34,818 nucleotides of DNA from Phanerodontia chrysosporium (lineage: Eukaryota; Basidiomycota; Agaricomycetes; Polyporales; Phanerochaetaceae): assembly GCA_001910725.1 (NCBI GenBank), contig MJGA01000098.1:1-34818 (forward strand). Direction: 5' to 3'. The number at the start of each line of letters is the position of its first letter. Position 1 is the stretch's first letter. The notes beneath the pieces were generated by a model that saw only the letters and a list, made by a program, of their open reading frames with translations, was not told the origin of the DNA and ran no database searches. This document shows positions 1 to 8,275 of the stretch, one piece after another. Both the position numbers and the translations under genes were made by a program.

Positions 1-3000
1 GTCTGGCTGTGCATCTACAATCTGCTCGACCTCGTACTCCTCGTCATCACCCACACGAATGGGTGGTAGGGGTTTGCGCGTGCGATTGGCAACCTCATCC
101 TCGACGTGCTTCGTGAGCTTGCTTGCGTGGAAGACCAGGTGAATCTTCACATGGGCTGGTAACTTCAGCTTGAAGGTGACCGGTCCCAGCTGCTCTACGA
201 TCTCGTAAGGGCCTACTCGCTTTGGTGCCAGTTTCTTGGAGGGAACCCGAAGGTTCAGATCCTTTGCGTCAAGCCAAACACGGTCTCCGACCTTGAACAA
301 GGGTTCTGATTTACCCTGGTCGTAGTACCACTTCATTCGCTCTGCAGCCAGCACGAGCGCGGCTTTCGCCTGATCTTGGGCCTCCTGTCTAAGCTTCGTC
401 CAGTCGTCCAGTTCTGACAACCTTGTAACACGGTCCTGCTCTGGGAACATGCGTGGATGACGGCCGTATTTGACGAAGAATGGCGAGTTCTTGGTGCTTT
501 CATGCGCCTGGTTGTTGTACGCAAACTCGGCAGAGGGCAAAAGGTACGCCCAGTCGTCCTGCCTGAAGCTTGTGTAGCAGCGCAGATACTGCTCCAATGA
601 CTGATTAACTCGCTCAGTCTGGCCGTCTGCCTGAGGGTGAAACGCTGTAGTCATTGCTGACTTGATCCCCAAGAGTCTGCACCATTCCTGGAAGAGTTTT
701 GCAGCGAACTGCGTCCCTCTATCCGAAATGATCTGTCTGGGTAGGCCATGCAAAGGCCAAACACGCTCATAAAGTAAATTTCCCAGATTCTTGGCTGAAA
801 ACTCCTTGGTGATGGGGAGGAAATGTGCTCGCTTGGTTAAGCGGCAAACGACTACGAAGATAGCATTATAACCGTCCGACTCAGGCAAGTCCGTGATCAT
901 ATCGCACGAGATTATCTTCCAGGGTTCCGACGGGACCTTGTTCGGTTGTAGCAGGCCAGCAGGCTTCTGATTGACGTTTTTATGCGACTGGCAGACTTCG
1001 CAACCTGCGACGTACTTCTTGACGTAAACTGACATTCCTGGCCACCAGTAGTTGCGCGACAGCAACTCCAACGTCTTCCATCGTCCAGGGTGTCCAGCTC
1101 CAGGGAAGTCGTGGTGTAACTTGAGTAGATCCACCCTAATCTTGTCGTCCTTGGGCACATACACCTTGCCTCGGTGCAGTAGTAGCCCGTCCTCGAGGTG
1201 CCATTCCGCTAAGTCCTTCCTGAACTCTCTTGGTCCTTTCAACATCAGGTCTTTGTACGACTTGGTGACTTCGTCGTCCAGCAGGGCTTTTCTGATCCTT
1301 TCTAGCAGTTTGCTATCGTCCACTATCGATGAATGGGTTGGTTGCATGGCTCGAATCGCGAAATATTCTGGCTTCAAAAGGACTTTTTCACGATTGTCGC
1401 AATCCACCCCAATTCATGATCTGGCCTCCTGGACATTGGATCAGCCCGCTTCATCGTCTTTCCAGGCTTGTGCTCCAACTTGAAGTGGAAACGTGTGAGG
1501 AAAAGACTCCAACATGCTTGACGTCGCGTCAAGTCTTGTGCCTTGCGGAAATAGGTCAAATTCTGGTGATCTGACCATATTTCGAACGGTAGAGGGTGTC
1601 CCTCCAAGTGGTGGCGCCATTCCTTCAGCGCGCGGATGATGGCTAGCATCTCCTTGTCGTATATCTCATAGTTGCGCTCGTGTACGCCTAGCGCCTTGGA
1701 GTAAAATGCGACAGGGTGCCAAAGGCCATCCTCGCCCAGTTGCTCAAGTACAGCCCCCGTAGCAAAGTCTGACGAATCGCATTCGAGCCTAAAAGGGTGC
1801 TCGTCGTCTGGAATCTTGAGAATAGGCGCAGTAGTGAACGCTCTTTTGAGTGTATCGAAGGCATCCTGCTGCTCAGGCCCCCATTCCCACTCTTTGCCTT
1901 TGCGGGTAAGCTCTGACAATGGGCGAACAATCTTGCCAAAGTCTCGAATAAACCGTCGGTAGAAGTTAGCAAAACCCAGGAAAGCCTGGACATCTTTGAC
2001 CCTTTTGGGTATGGGCCAAGATAAAACGCCATCTACCTTCGATGGATCCATCTGAACCGACCCCTTGCTGATGATCATTCCGAGGTATTCAATGCTATCC
2101 GTCTCGAAGAAGCATTTTTCTGGCTTAGCGAATAAGTCGTTGTCGCGTAGCCGCTGTAATACCTCGCGAACTAATCGCCGATGGTGGTCCAAGTCTTTCG
2201 TGAAGATGAGAATGTCGTCTAGGTAGACCATGACATGCCCTTCTCGAATCAGGTCATCGAGAATATGGTTCATCATGCGCTGAAAGGTTGCTGGTGCATT
2301 GCTGAGGCCGAAGAACATCACTGTAGGTTCGTATAAACCGAAGGGTGTGATGAAGGCCAGCTTCCACTCGTCTCCTTCTTTGATTCTGACGTTGTTATAC
2401 CCCCATCTAAGATCAATCTTGGTGTATATACTGGCCTTAGATAGTCGATCTATAAGGTCTGAGATCTTGGGTATAGGGAAGCGGTCTTTCTTGACGACTT
2501 CGTTCAGCTTCCTGTAGTCTTGCACCAAGCGCAATGAACCGTCCTTCTTCTTCACGAAAAAGACTGGTGCTGCCAGCGGGGATTTACTCGGTCTGATGTA
2601 TCCCTTGGCGAGATTCTCCTGAATCCACTCGTCCAGAGAATTCCTCTCTTCTGGCGACAGCGAGTAATTACGAGCTGGTCGAGGTAGGGTAGCTCCATCG
2701 ATAAACTCGACAGCGTGGTCGTAAGGCTTTCGTACGGGTAACCGTTCGCTTGCACGCTTCGAAAACACGTCCCCATAGTCTTGATACTGTGCAGGGACAA
2801 GCTGCTCCCAGCCCTCGATTCCCTTCAGCGAACGAATACTGCACATCGCTGCGATCTTCCGGCAGGTTACTGCCAAAATGCGGCCATCTGGGGTGGAAGG
2901 GTCGACCCACTGAAGCCAAGGCTCCTCTTCTTCCTCCTCGAAGTCCTCGTCCATGAGTTCTTCGAGCTCTGCTTGTGCTACTTGAGCCTTGTGGCTGGTA

Positions 3001-3193
3001 AAGCGACAAGAGTCTGGGCATCTGGAGTACTTCCACTCGCCCTTATCCCAATCTATCTCAGGATTATGCTTCTTCAAGTAGCTAAAGCTGAGGAACATGT
3101 CCTTTCCACCCAGATCTGTAATGAGGCATGCTTGTCTGGAGACATGGTCCCCTACGGCTATGTCGAGCCAAGCATACTCCTCAATACTGCCAC
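1..3193 (-). pseudogene. Element A1 pol: reverse transcriptase, RNase H, integrase, start of chromodomain
   Basis: This is the polymerase polyprotein of element A downstream of the solo-LTR insertion. In translation order it carries an RT (polymerase box YLDD in MVYLDDILIF), an RNase H with a DxSDFATG-type start, an HHCC zinc finger, an integrase core with D, D and E (SDRGTQF, GQTERVNQ) and the first half of a chromodomain (EEYEVEQIV). The frame breaks at 1407-1410, where this copy has four C and copy A2 (28929-28933) has five; A2 reads straight through, so the break may be a sequencing error. The upstream protease is separated by the 600-bp solo LTR. A long open frame continues into that LTR to a GTG near 3311, but that part is LTR sequence and not a protein start. 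Confidence 0.9.
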
Positions 3194-3217
3194 TGTCACA
3201 GTTTTTCGTCTCAACCC

Positions 3218-3229
3218 TTAGGGTTAGGG
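3218..3229 (+). repeat. Two telomere-type TTAGGG units inside the A LTR
   Basis: TTAGGG occurs twice in tandem about 25 bp from the LTR start, preceded by CCC so that a short palindrome forms. The same block is in the LTRs at 6825-7424 and 18536-19135 and in the second solo LTR. It may be a Myb/telobox-like protein site or chance. Confidence 0.6.
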
Positions 3230-3308
3230 GCAGCAGGTGACAGAAGCGATTACTCCGAACTGTGACATGCAGAAGCGCTGGAGTGACAGCCCTAGGCTCG
3301 GGGCTGGT

Positions 3309-3343
3309 CACGTGATACGGTGGTCACGTGATGCGCACACGTG
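3309..3343 (+). promoter_or_regulatory. Cluster of three CACGTG E-boxes in the A LTR U3
   Basis: CACGTG starts at 3309, 3325 and 3338; the first two lie in TCACGTGAT. This is the core bound by bHLH factors of the Pho4, Cbf1 and SREBP type in fungi. The cluster is about 300 bp upstream of the TATA box and is present in the other A LTR copies. A regulatory role is inferred. Confidence 0.5.
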
Positions 3344-3420
3344 CGGTATCCCAGGGTCACATGGTCGAAGGCCTAGAAGCAGACAAGGGTCTGGAAGCGC
3401 CGAGACACTCCGGAATGGAC

Positions 3421-3540
3421 TAGAAAGTCCTGGAGGTCTCTGGACAGGTCCGGACAGTGCTGGAACGTTCTGGAGGTTTCTGGGACATCGTAGGAACATT
3501 TAGGAACGTGTAGGAGAATGTAGGAATGCCTGTAGGGCAC
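3421..3540 (+). repeat. 10-bp phased TGGA/TAGGA array in the A LTR U3
   Basis: Twelve consecutive 10-bp blocks almost all begin T(G/A)GGA-like: TAGAA, TGGAG, TGGAC, CGGAC, TGGAA, TGGAG, TGGGA, TAGGA, TAGGA, TAGGA, TAGGA, TGTAG. The spacing is exactly one helical turn, so each motif faces the same side of DNA. One unit pair gives GGAACGTTC, an inverted GAA/TTC like a heat-shock element half. All A LTRs carry the array. Confidence 0.7.
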
Positions 3541-3611
3541 TAGCCAATAGCATAGTAGGTATTAGATAGCTAGGACCCTGAACACCGGTCCCTGGGGACC
3601 TGGTGCACATG

Positions 3612-3655
3612 TATATAAACCCTGAGGGCTGGGGGTGCCTCCCCAGCTTCAATCC
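3612..3655 (+). promoter_or_regulatory. A LTR core promoter: TATA box and predicted mRNA start
   Basis: TATATAAA lies at 3612-3619. AGCTTCAATC begins at 3645, 33 bp downstream. This decamer is complementary to the primer binding site beside A's 5' LTR, which marks it as the expected mRNA 5' end (start of R). The solo copy has C where the 5' LTR has T in the 11th pairing position. Confidence 0.7.
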
Positions 3656-3793
3656 CATCGCATCTCACCTCTCTAGTCTCTATACCTCGTCTTCAAGCTT
3701 GGCTACACCTTTTGTAGTCCAAGTAAACCTTTGCCAGTGAGTATTGCTGGTTGGTTTGGTGTATAGGCGCTAGGGCAGCGCATTTTTGTGATA

Positions 3794-4117
3794 GCCACAC
3801 TTGTTCCTGGAGCCATCTGTGTTGTAAACGCGTATCTCCCTGGCCAGCTGGTTCGTCTTCAGCTTATGCTTCTTGACGAAGCGATGGCTAATGAACACAG
3901 CATAGGCCCCTGAATCAACCAGCGCGGTAGTCTGCACTCTGATTTCCTTACCCTGACTCAAAGTTACTGGAATGATAAAGCTCGATTTAGAGGGCAAACT
4001 AGAGACTTTTCTCGATTCCAAAACTGATCTAATACATTCTACTGAGTCGGGAGGGTAAAGGAAATCTAAAAACGGACCAGATGTCGCAGACTCTACATCG
4101 GTCCCTGCAGAAAATCC
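3794..4117 (-). pseudogene. Element A1 aspartic protease segment of pol (N-terminal part)
   Basis: The pol frame, reached by a -1 shift near the end of gag, encodes a retropepsin-like domain with active site LVDSGA followed by FISHRFV. It stops where the solo LTR entered, after ...SRNKC. The rest of the domain (GSIEEYAWL onward) continues on the other side of the LTR. With the LTR in place the protease cannot be joined to RT. The enzyme would mature the Gag-Pol polyprotein inside the virus-like particle. Confidence 0.85.
4074..4117 (-). promoter_or_regulatory. Predicted -1 ribosomal frameshift signal between gag and pol of A1
   Basis: On the minus strand the gag frame reads GAG GAT TTT CTG, giving the heptamer GGATTTT (4117-4111). 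Six bases later (CTGCAG) a hairpin starts: GGACCGATGT (4104-4095) pairs with ACATCTGGTCC (4084-4074), ten pairs with one bulged base and a 10-nt loop. The pol frame has a stop (TGA) just before the heptamer and gag ends at TAG within the hairpin, so the shift must occur in about 22 nt, where this is the best site. GGATTTT is a near relative of the known GGAUUUA type rather than a perfect XXXYYYZ. Confidence 0.68.
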
Positions 4118-5067
4118 TCATCGTCTGAGAACACCACGCGGTTAATCTTCTGCGCCTTCTCCTTCGAAGACGACTTCTTCTTTTGCTTGGTCTTGGGGGT
4201 ATCTTCTTCTTCTGAGCTATCCGAGCTCGACTCCTCGTCAGAGGCTACCTCCTGGAATCTCTCCGAGTCGCTGGCGTACACCTCGCGCACACTGCTCTTC
4301 GTGTGGCGAGAGCCCTTATCCTTCTCCTTTCCCTTTGAAGACGAAACCTTTGATGAACTGGCCACCGGTGCATTGGTGGTTTTACTCGACGACGTCGAAG
4401 AACCTGAGTTGTTCTTCTTCGATGGACACTCCTTGGCGATATGGCCTTTGCCTCCACACTGAGCGCAGCAGCCTTTCTTCTTCGCCTCCTCGAACGACAT
4501 GGCAACCTTCTGAACTTTGGCTGTCTTGCCTTTGCCCTGGGCTGAGCCCTTCTTCAAGGCGTCGACATCCATAGCGTCAGGGTCTTTCGACGACTGAGGC
4601 TGTCCAGAGAGTACGGTGCCCGTCAAGAGACGTTGATCCTGCAGAATCTCCTGAACATCCTTCAACCAACCATCCCAGGTTGTAGCCCACTGAGCACGAC
4701 CACGGGCTGCCAGTACATCGGCGGCTGCACGAGGGGTATGGGCATAGGCTTTGACCAACAGTTCTTCGTTGGAGAAGCCAGTTTGGCGAGCCAGTGAACG
4801 GAAACGAGCGGCAAACTCGTTGAAAGTCTTCTCGTTCGTTCCTTTCTTGCTGACCAGCTGCTCAAACTCTGCCCTTGCCCTGTCCTTCTTGTCGGTCTGT
4901 TGGAATCCTTTCTGGAGTTCGTTCACAAAGTTGGTCCAAATACCAAGGGGCTTTGAGTCTGCCACCTTGTCGAAGTATTCTTGCATGACCTTCTTTGCTG
5001 AACCTCGCAGGTAAGTCATCGCCGTCTCTATCTTCTTTTCGTCGTCCATTACGCCTCGGTGGCGCAA
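4093..5067 (-). CDS. Element A1 Gag, capsid and zinc-knuckle part
   Basis: This frame encodes about 324 residues with a retrotransposon-Gag-like helical region, then one CCHC knuckle (CAQCGGKGHIAKEC) for packaging RNA, then a Ser/Lys/Glu-rich low-complexity tail. It continues in frame from the coiled-coil segment across a single TGA (5068-5070), and the capsid homology region seems to span that stop. The first base triplet after the stop is TTG, so there is no normal start at the boundary; the first ATG is seven codons in. It ends at the TAG used in the frameshift cassette. Either TGA readthrough or an inactivating mutation must be assumed; the same TGA is in copy A2. Confidence 0.85.
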   Translation of the reverse strand: MRHRGVMDDEKKIETAMTYLRGSAKKVMQEYFDKVADSKPLGIWTNFVNELQKGFQQTDKKDRARAEFEQLVSKKGTNEKTFNEFAARFRSLARQTGFSNEELLVKAYAHTPRAAADVLAARGRAQWATTWDGWLKDVQEILQDQRLLTGTVLSGQPQSSKDPDAMDVDALKKGSAQGKGKTAKVQKVAMSFEEAKKKGCCAQCGGKGHIAKECPSKKNNSGSSTSSSKTTNAPVASSSKVSSSKGKEKDKGSRHTKSSVREVYASDSERFQEVASDEESSSDSSEEEDTPKTKQKKKSSSKEKAQKINRVVFSDDEDFLQGPM

Positions 5068-5673
5068 TCAGAGTGCCATCGACTCGAGCCAGTCATCCAG
5101 CTTGCTAGCCTTATCACCATTAAAGGTGTCAGGCTCCTTCATGGTAGGGAACAAAGACTGAGACAACCCAACGTTGCCTCTACTAGTGCCTTGCTGAACC
5201 AACACTTTCAAGCTCTCGTTCTCCTGCTTCAGCACCTGCATAGCATTCTGCAAAATGCGATTTTGGTTCTGAGCCTCTGCTATCTGCGCCGACAAGTGCT
5301 GTCTAGTCTGCTCAAGAATGTCTATCTGCTCCTGAAGTGTCTTGGCCTCGGTTTTGCGTTTGCGAAGGGCTTCCTTCAAGCGAAGGACTTCTGAACCCAT
5401 TTCCGACCTTACTTGAGCTATTTCAGCCTTTACCCAGTTACCCAGGCTGTCAACGAGGGCCTTAAAATTGCCAGGAGTCAGTCCTTCCTGAGCGGCTTGT
5501 ACCCATGACTGGCTATACTCTTTGTAAGAGGTCGAAAGCGGCGCGGCGGCCAAAACTGGGGTAGGGCCTCCCTCAGCCATAGAGCCAAGTTCTAACGCTC
5601 CCCAAGGGTCCATGCCACTTGAACTCGAAGCAGAACGCAAACCAAAGTCAACAGGATTTGAATTGAGCGACAT
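5068..5673 (-). CDS. Element A1 Gag, N-terminal coiled-coil part
   Basis: This 201-residue frame starts at ATG 5673. Residues about 85-165 form a heptad-rich coiled coil (LRLKEALRKRKTEAK, IDILEQTRQ, VLKQENESLKVLV), followed by a capsid-like start (FNGDKASKLDDWLESMAL) and then TGA. Coiled coils ahead of the capsid are expected to drive Gag multimerisation. It follows ORF0 after 29 bp. The sense of the sequence across the stop suggests a single Gag of about 525 residues. Confidence 0.83.
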   Translation of the reverse strand: MSLNSNPVDFGLRSASSSSGMDPWGALELGSMAEGGPTPVLAAAPLSTSYKEYSQSWVQAAQEGLTPGNFKALVDSLGNWVKAEIAQVRSEMGSEVLRLKEALRKRKTEAKTLQEQIDILEQTRQHLSAQIAEAQNQNRILQNAMQVLKQENESLKVLVQQGTSRGNVGLSQSLFPTMKEPDTFNGDKASKLDDWLESMAL

Positions 5674-5702
5674 CTTGATTCAAAAATGCGCAGATACAAA
5701 AA

Positions 5703-6515
5703 CTAATCGAGGTTCTTCTCCAAAAACAACCAATCTTCACCCAACTCCTGAATCAGCTCCCTGCAATGCTCAGCAAAGCGTGGCTTAAGCTCAGCGAAGC
5801 TATGTGCGCCTGCCTTCTTCAAATCCCTCGAAATCTTCTTCCACTCCCTCGTGGTGTACTCCTTCGTCTCGACGATGGTCTGAAGGTGTTTGCGAATGTT
5901 GTCGAACCTCTCCTTGAACAAGCCCAAGATGTAGAGCTCGTGTTCAGTCAACCCAACTCGAAAACGCTGCTCGTCTAGCTTCTGAAAGAACGGACACAAG
6001 TGGTTAAGGGCGCCGTTGAACTTTCGTCCGTAGTCGCACAGCTGATGGACCTGAGTGTTGGTGTGAAAGCGAAGGTCCTTGGGAATGGGTTTGACTTCGA
6101 TAGGGGGAGTAGGGGGAGGTTCAATACACTCGATGAGGGGGAGAGGGGGAGGGGCGTTCGCGATGCGATCGAGTAGGCGGCGCTTGCGCTGTTCGTTGCG
6201 ATAGTCTTCGAGCTGAAGCTGGTGCTTGAAGTTGTTCAAGTCTGCTTCACGAGCAAGCCTTTCACGACGACCAGGGACAGGGGTGTAGGGTGTAGTGCGA
6301 GGTTTGTACGCAGGGCGCGGCTTCCCAACGTCTTTGAAGCGGTGAAGGTTCGAGATCTTGATGCACTCAAGCAAGGGTTTGCCAGAGCTTTCGTCCTTAG
6401 CGAGGACAAAACGGTTCCTAGCAGCTTTAGGCACTAGTAAACACGGGTCAGCCTGTGTACACAAGCCAGAAAACTTCTCCACACAGGCAAAGCGCAAGGC
6501 TTTCCTGCCAGCCAA
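5703..6515 (-). CDS. Element A1 ORF0, unknown protein ahead of gag
   Basis: This open frame of about 270 residues lies between leader and gag and has no methionine codon at all; the open frame begins just after a TGA, with TTG as the first possible start. It is basic in the middle (RRERLAREA, EQRKRRLLDR), has a proline stretch (about residues 120-140) and a helical C-terminal region. That region shares an ungapped pattern with ORF0 of element B: EW-x6-L-x3-G-x3-F-x2-L-[KR]-x2-F-x6-L. I do not recognise a family. It could be a Gag-like matrix or an accessory protein, translated from a non-AUG start or after splicing from the LTR, where a strong donor (CCAGTGAGT) exists. Confidence 0.7.
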   Translation of the reverse strand: MAGRKALRFACVEKFSGLCTQADPCLLVPKAARNRFVLAKDESSGKPLLECIKISNLHRFKDVGKPRPAYKPRTTPYTPVPGRRERLAREADLNNFKHQLQLEDYRNEQRKRRLLDRIANAPPPLPLIECIEPPPTPPIEVKPIPKDLRFHTNTQVHQLCDYGRKFNGALNHLCPFFQKLDEQRFRVGLTEHELYILGLFKERFDNIRKHLQTIVETKEYTTREWKKISRDLKKAGAHSFAELKPRFAEHCRELIQELGEDWLFLEKNLD

Positions 6516-6824
6516 CCCTCAACGAAGAGAAGGGGGTATTACTGCGGGTTTCCACGCCACGCAGCTAAAACTGGTTGGACAGGATATTACACCCTTAGTC
6601 CAGCACTACAACAGGGGTTACTTGTCCGCAGGCAAAGCCCTCTGAGGTGGGTTACACCACGTTCCCCTGTCTGTACCTAAAAAGGTACTATAGTGCCCAC
6701 TTACGCCTGTGGATCAGCAGAAAACTGAACAAAGCGCAAAAGCACTTGTTCAAACAAGCCCCCAGAACCCAAAGCAATAACCTAGGCCACCAAAGGTGGA
6801 GTAGGTTGGCTAGCTTCAATCTTC
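6516..6824 (-). other. 5' leader of element A1 (untranslated, holds PBS)
   Basis: These 309 bp lie between the 5' LTR and ORF0. I see no conserved protein here. Besides the primer binding site, several possible splice acceptors (TTTTAG, CCGCAG, TGGCAG) sit close to ORF0. The copy in A2 differs by one substitution (A at 6716, G at the matching base 34236). Confidence 0.7.
6812..6822 (-). promoter_or_regulatory. Self-priming primer binding site of element A1
   Basis: Two bases inside the 5' LTR the minus strand reads AGATTGAAGCT. It is perfectly complementary over 11 nt to AGCTTCAATCT (6973-6963) in the same LTR, which lies 33 nt downstream of the TATA box and so at the predicted mRNA 5' end. 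Tf1 of fission yeast primes reverse transcription with 11 nt from its own mRNA 5' end in this way. I saw no match to a tRNA 3' end (no TGG start). Confidence 0.82.
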
Positions 6825-7424
6825 TATCACAAAAATGCGCTGCCCTAGCGCCTATACACCAAACCAACCAGCAATACTCACTGGCAAAGGTTTACTTGGA
6901 CTACAAAGGGTGTAGCCAAGCTTGAAGACGAGGTATAGAGACTAGAGAGGTGAGATGCGATGAGATTGAAGCTGGGGAGGCACCCCCAGCCCTCAGGGTT
7001 TATATACATGTGCACCAGGTCCCCAGGGACCGGTGTTCAGGGTCCTAGCTATCTAATACCTACTATGCTATTGGCTAGTGCCCTACAGGCATTCCTACAT
7101 TCTCCTACACGTTCCTAAATGTTCCTACGATGTCCCAGAAACCTCCAGAACGTTCCAGCACTGTCCGGACCTGTCCAGAGACCTCCAGGACTTTCTAGTC
7201 CATTCCGGAGTGTCTCGGCGCTTCCAGACCCTTGCCTGCTTCTAGACCTTCGACCATGTGACCCTGGGATACCGCACGTGTGCGCATCACGTGACCGCCG
7301 TATCACGTGACCAGCCCCGAGCCTAGGGCTGTCACTCCAGCGCTTCTGCATGTCACAGTTCGGAGTAATCGCTTCTGTCACCTGCTGCCCCTAACCCTAA
7401 GGGTTGAGACGAAAAACTGTGACA
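6825..7424 (-). repeat. 5' LTR of element A1 (600 bp)
   Basis: On the minus strand it starts TGTCACAG at 7424 and ends TGTGATA at 6825. TATA box (TATATAAA) at 7006-6999; predicted transcription start at 6973; U3 contains the E-box cluster and the 10-bp phased array. By eye it differs from the 3' LTR (18536-19135) at three or more bases, for example CTTGCCTG versus CTTGTCTG, CTAGACC versus CTAGGCC, and AAAGGG versus AAAAGG, so the insertion is fairly recent. The flanking base run at 7425 is CTTAC. Confidence 0.95.
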
Positions 7425-7429
7425 CTTAC
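7425..7429. repeat. CTTAC target-site copy next to A 5' LTR
   Basis: CTTAC directly follows the A1 5' LTR and also directly precedes the A2 3' LTR (18531-18535). These would be the two halves of one 5-bp target-site duplication if both A copies are one insertion seen twice. The surrounding DNA is rich in CTTAC, so chance agreement is possible. Confidence 0.6.
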
Positions 7430-8275
7430 CTTGTAACTTACACGACTTTCTTACCTTTACTTACTGTAACTTACAGATTAGACGCCTATTGTAAGAAGCT
7501 GGAACTTACACCCTTTACTTACAGGCTTACGGCCTTTACTTTCTGACATTTGTAACTTACACTCGCCGGCATTTTCTTCCGCAACACTAGGCATGATCAT
7601 GTGTCAGAACAATATTTCGCTAATCTGGAGCAACCCTGAACTTGATTTCACTCAGCTCATGATGCATTTTCTGCATCATGATCGCTCTCGAGCAGGCTTG
7701 AGCAGGTGCAGGTTTGAGAGCCAATTGAGAGCCAATTGAGAGCCGCCTGAGAGCCGCTGAGACCTAAATGAGCAGTTCTCGAGAGGCGTCTATCACGAGC
7801 GCAGAAATACTTTTGACATAGTGAACCAGCACAGATTTCTAGAGTAGACCCAGCTGCTCGGCCGTCTACCTTGGTTCGCGAGGACGCCGGAGGCGCCTTC
7901 GAACGCTCAGCAAGTTGGAAGCAAGCAACGCGAGTCGCTTGGTAGCGCGAAAGACAAGCAGATAGGGGGATGCTATCGTGCGGTATTGGTATGTTCGGAG
8001 GCTTCAGCAGGGACTCGCAGTGAAGCAGGATATTGCGGTATGTCAGACCATCGAATATAACTGGGATCACGCCTTGAGGGACGTTGGGCAAGGACACAAA
8101 CCTTCCGCTCGACAAGCGTCAGGACTTTCAGCGTGCCCGGCAAATTCCGGGATCAAATCTCTTTTACTTGATCTGGCAACTCTAGTAGTACAGGGAGGAA
8201 ATACAGGAGATATCATATGCGGTGTTCACCCATAATAACACTAATCAGCGGTCCAAGAGATCATTATGTGCGAGT
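7430..8275. other. Gene-free stretch with TTAC-rich DNA and an 11-bp tandem repeat
   Basis: 7430-7560 contains many GTAACTTAC/CTTAC motifs, like those at 17965-18050 on the other flank of A. I find no convincing gene before the terpene synthase stop at 8276. A minus-strand open frame at 7657-8115 has no recognisable motif and probably is not coding. Confidence 0.6.
7715..7763. repeat. 11-bp tandem repeat TGAGAGCCAAT/TGAGAGCCGCC
   Basis: Four to five decaying head-to-tail units begin at 7715, 7726, 7737, 7748 and 7758. It is a small minisatellite in intergenic DNA downstream of the terpene synthase. Confidence 0.8.

Larger units (their letters stand above)
3194..3793 (+). mobile_element. Solo LTR of the A family nested inside A1 pol, opposite orientation
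   Basis: A 600-bp LTR begins TGTCACAG and ends TTTGTGATA, with GCCAC on both sides (3189-3193 and 3794-3798), a clean 5-bp target duplication. It nearly matches A's own LTRs but points the other way, so it is the remnant of another A-family insertion that recombined LTR to LTR. It interrupts the protease-RT frame; dropping the LTR and one GCCAC joins the two frames. It differs from A's own LTRs at a few sites, for example GATGGG where they have GATGAG. Confidence 0.95.
1..7424 (-). mobile_element. Ty3/gypsy chromoviral LTR retrotransposon A, copy A1 (3' end missing)
   Basis: Reading on the minus strand, the element runs from its 5' LTR (6825-7424) through primer binding site, leader, ORF0, two gag segments, protease, solo-LTR insertion, RT, RNase H and integrase. 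It stops at base 1 inside the chromodomain. The missing 3' part (chromodomain end, dUTPase, 3' LTR) matches 18536-19820. Base 1 is exactly the first base after element B's 3' LTR in the other copy (27523), so the true left neighbour is probably B. Without B (7.7 kb) and the solo LTR, a full A would be about 8.1 kb. The base after the 5' LTR starts CTTAC, the same 5 bp that precede the 3' LTR at 18536. Confidence 0.93.

Noticed and set aside
3194..3311. N-terminal extension of A1 pol from a GTG in the solo LTR (also 30717-30834)
   Set aside because: The 39 codons are antisense solo-LTR sequence joined by insertion, with no ATG; not an original protein start.
3237..3503. Recurrent open frames of 88 and 63 codons inside each A LTR
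   Set aside because: They appear in every LTR copy on opposite strands, cover the U3 motif array, and have repetitive composition without any domain. They are chance frames in regulatory DNA.
7657..8115. 152-codon minus-strand open frame
   Set aside because: No motif, includes the 11-bp tandem repeat region, and no splice pattern joins it to neighbours.
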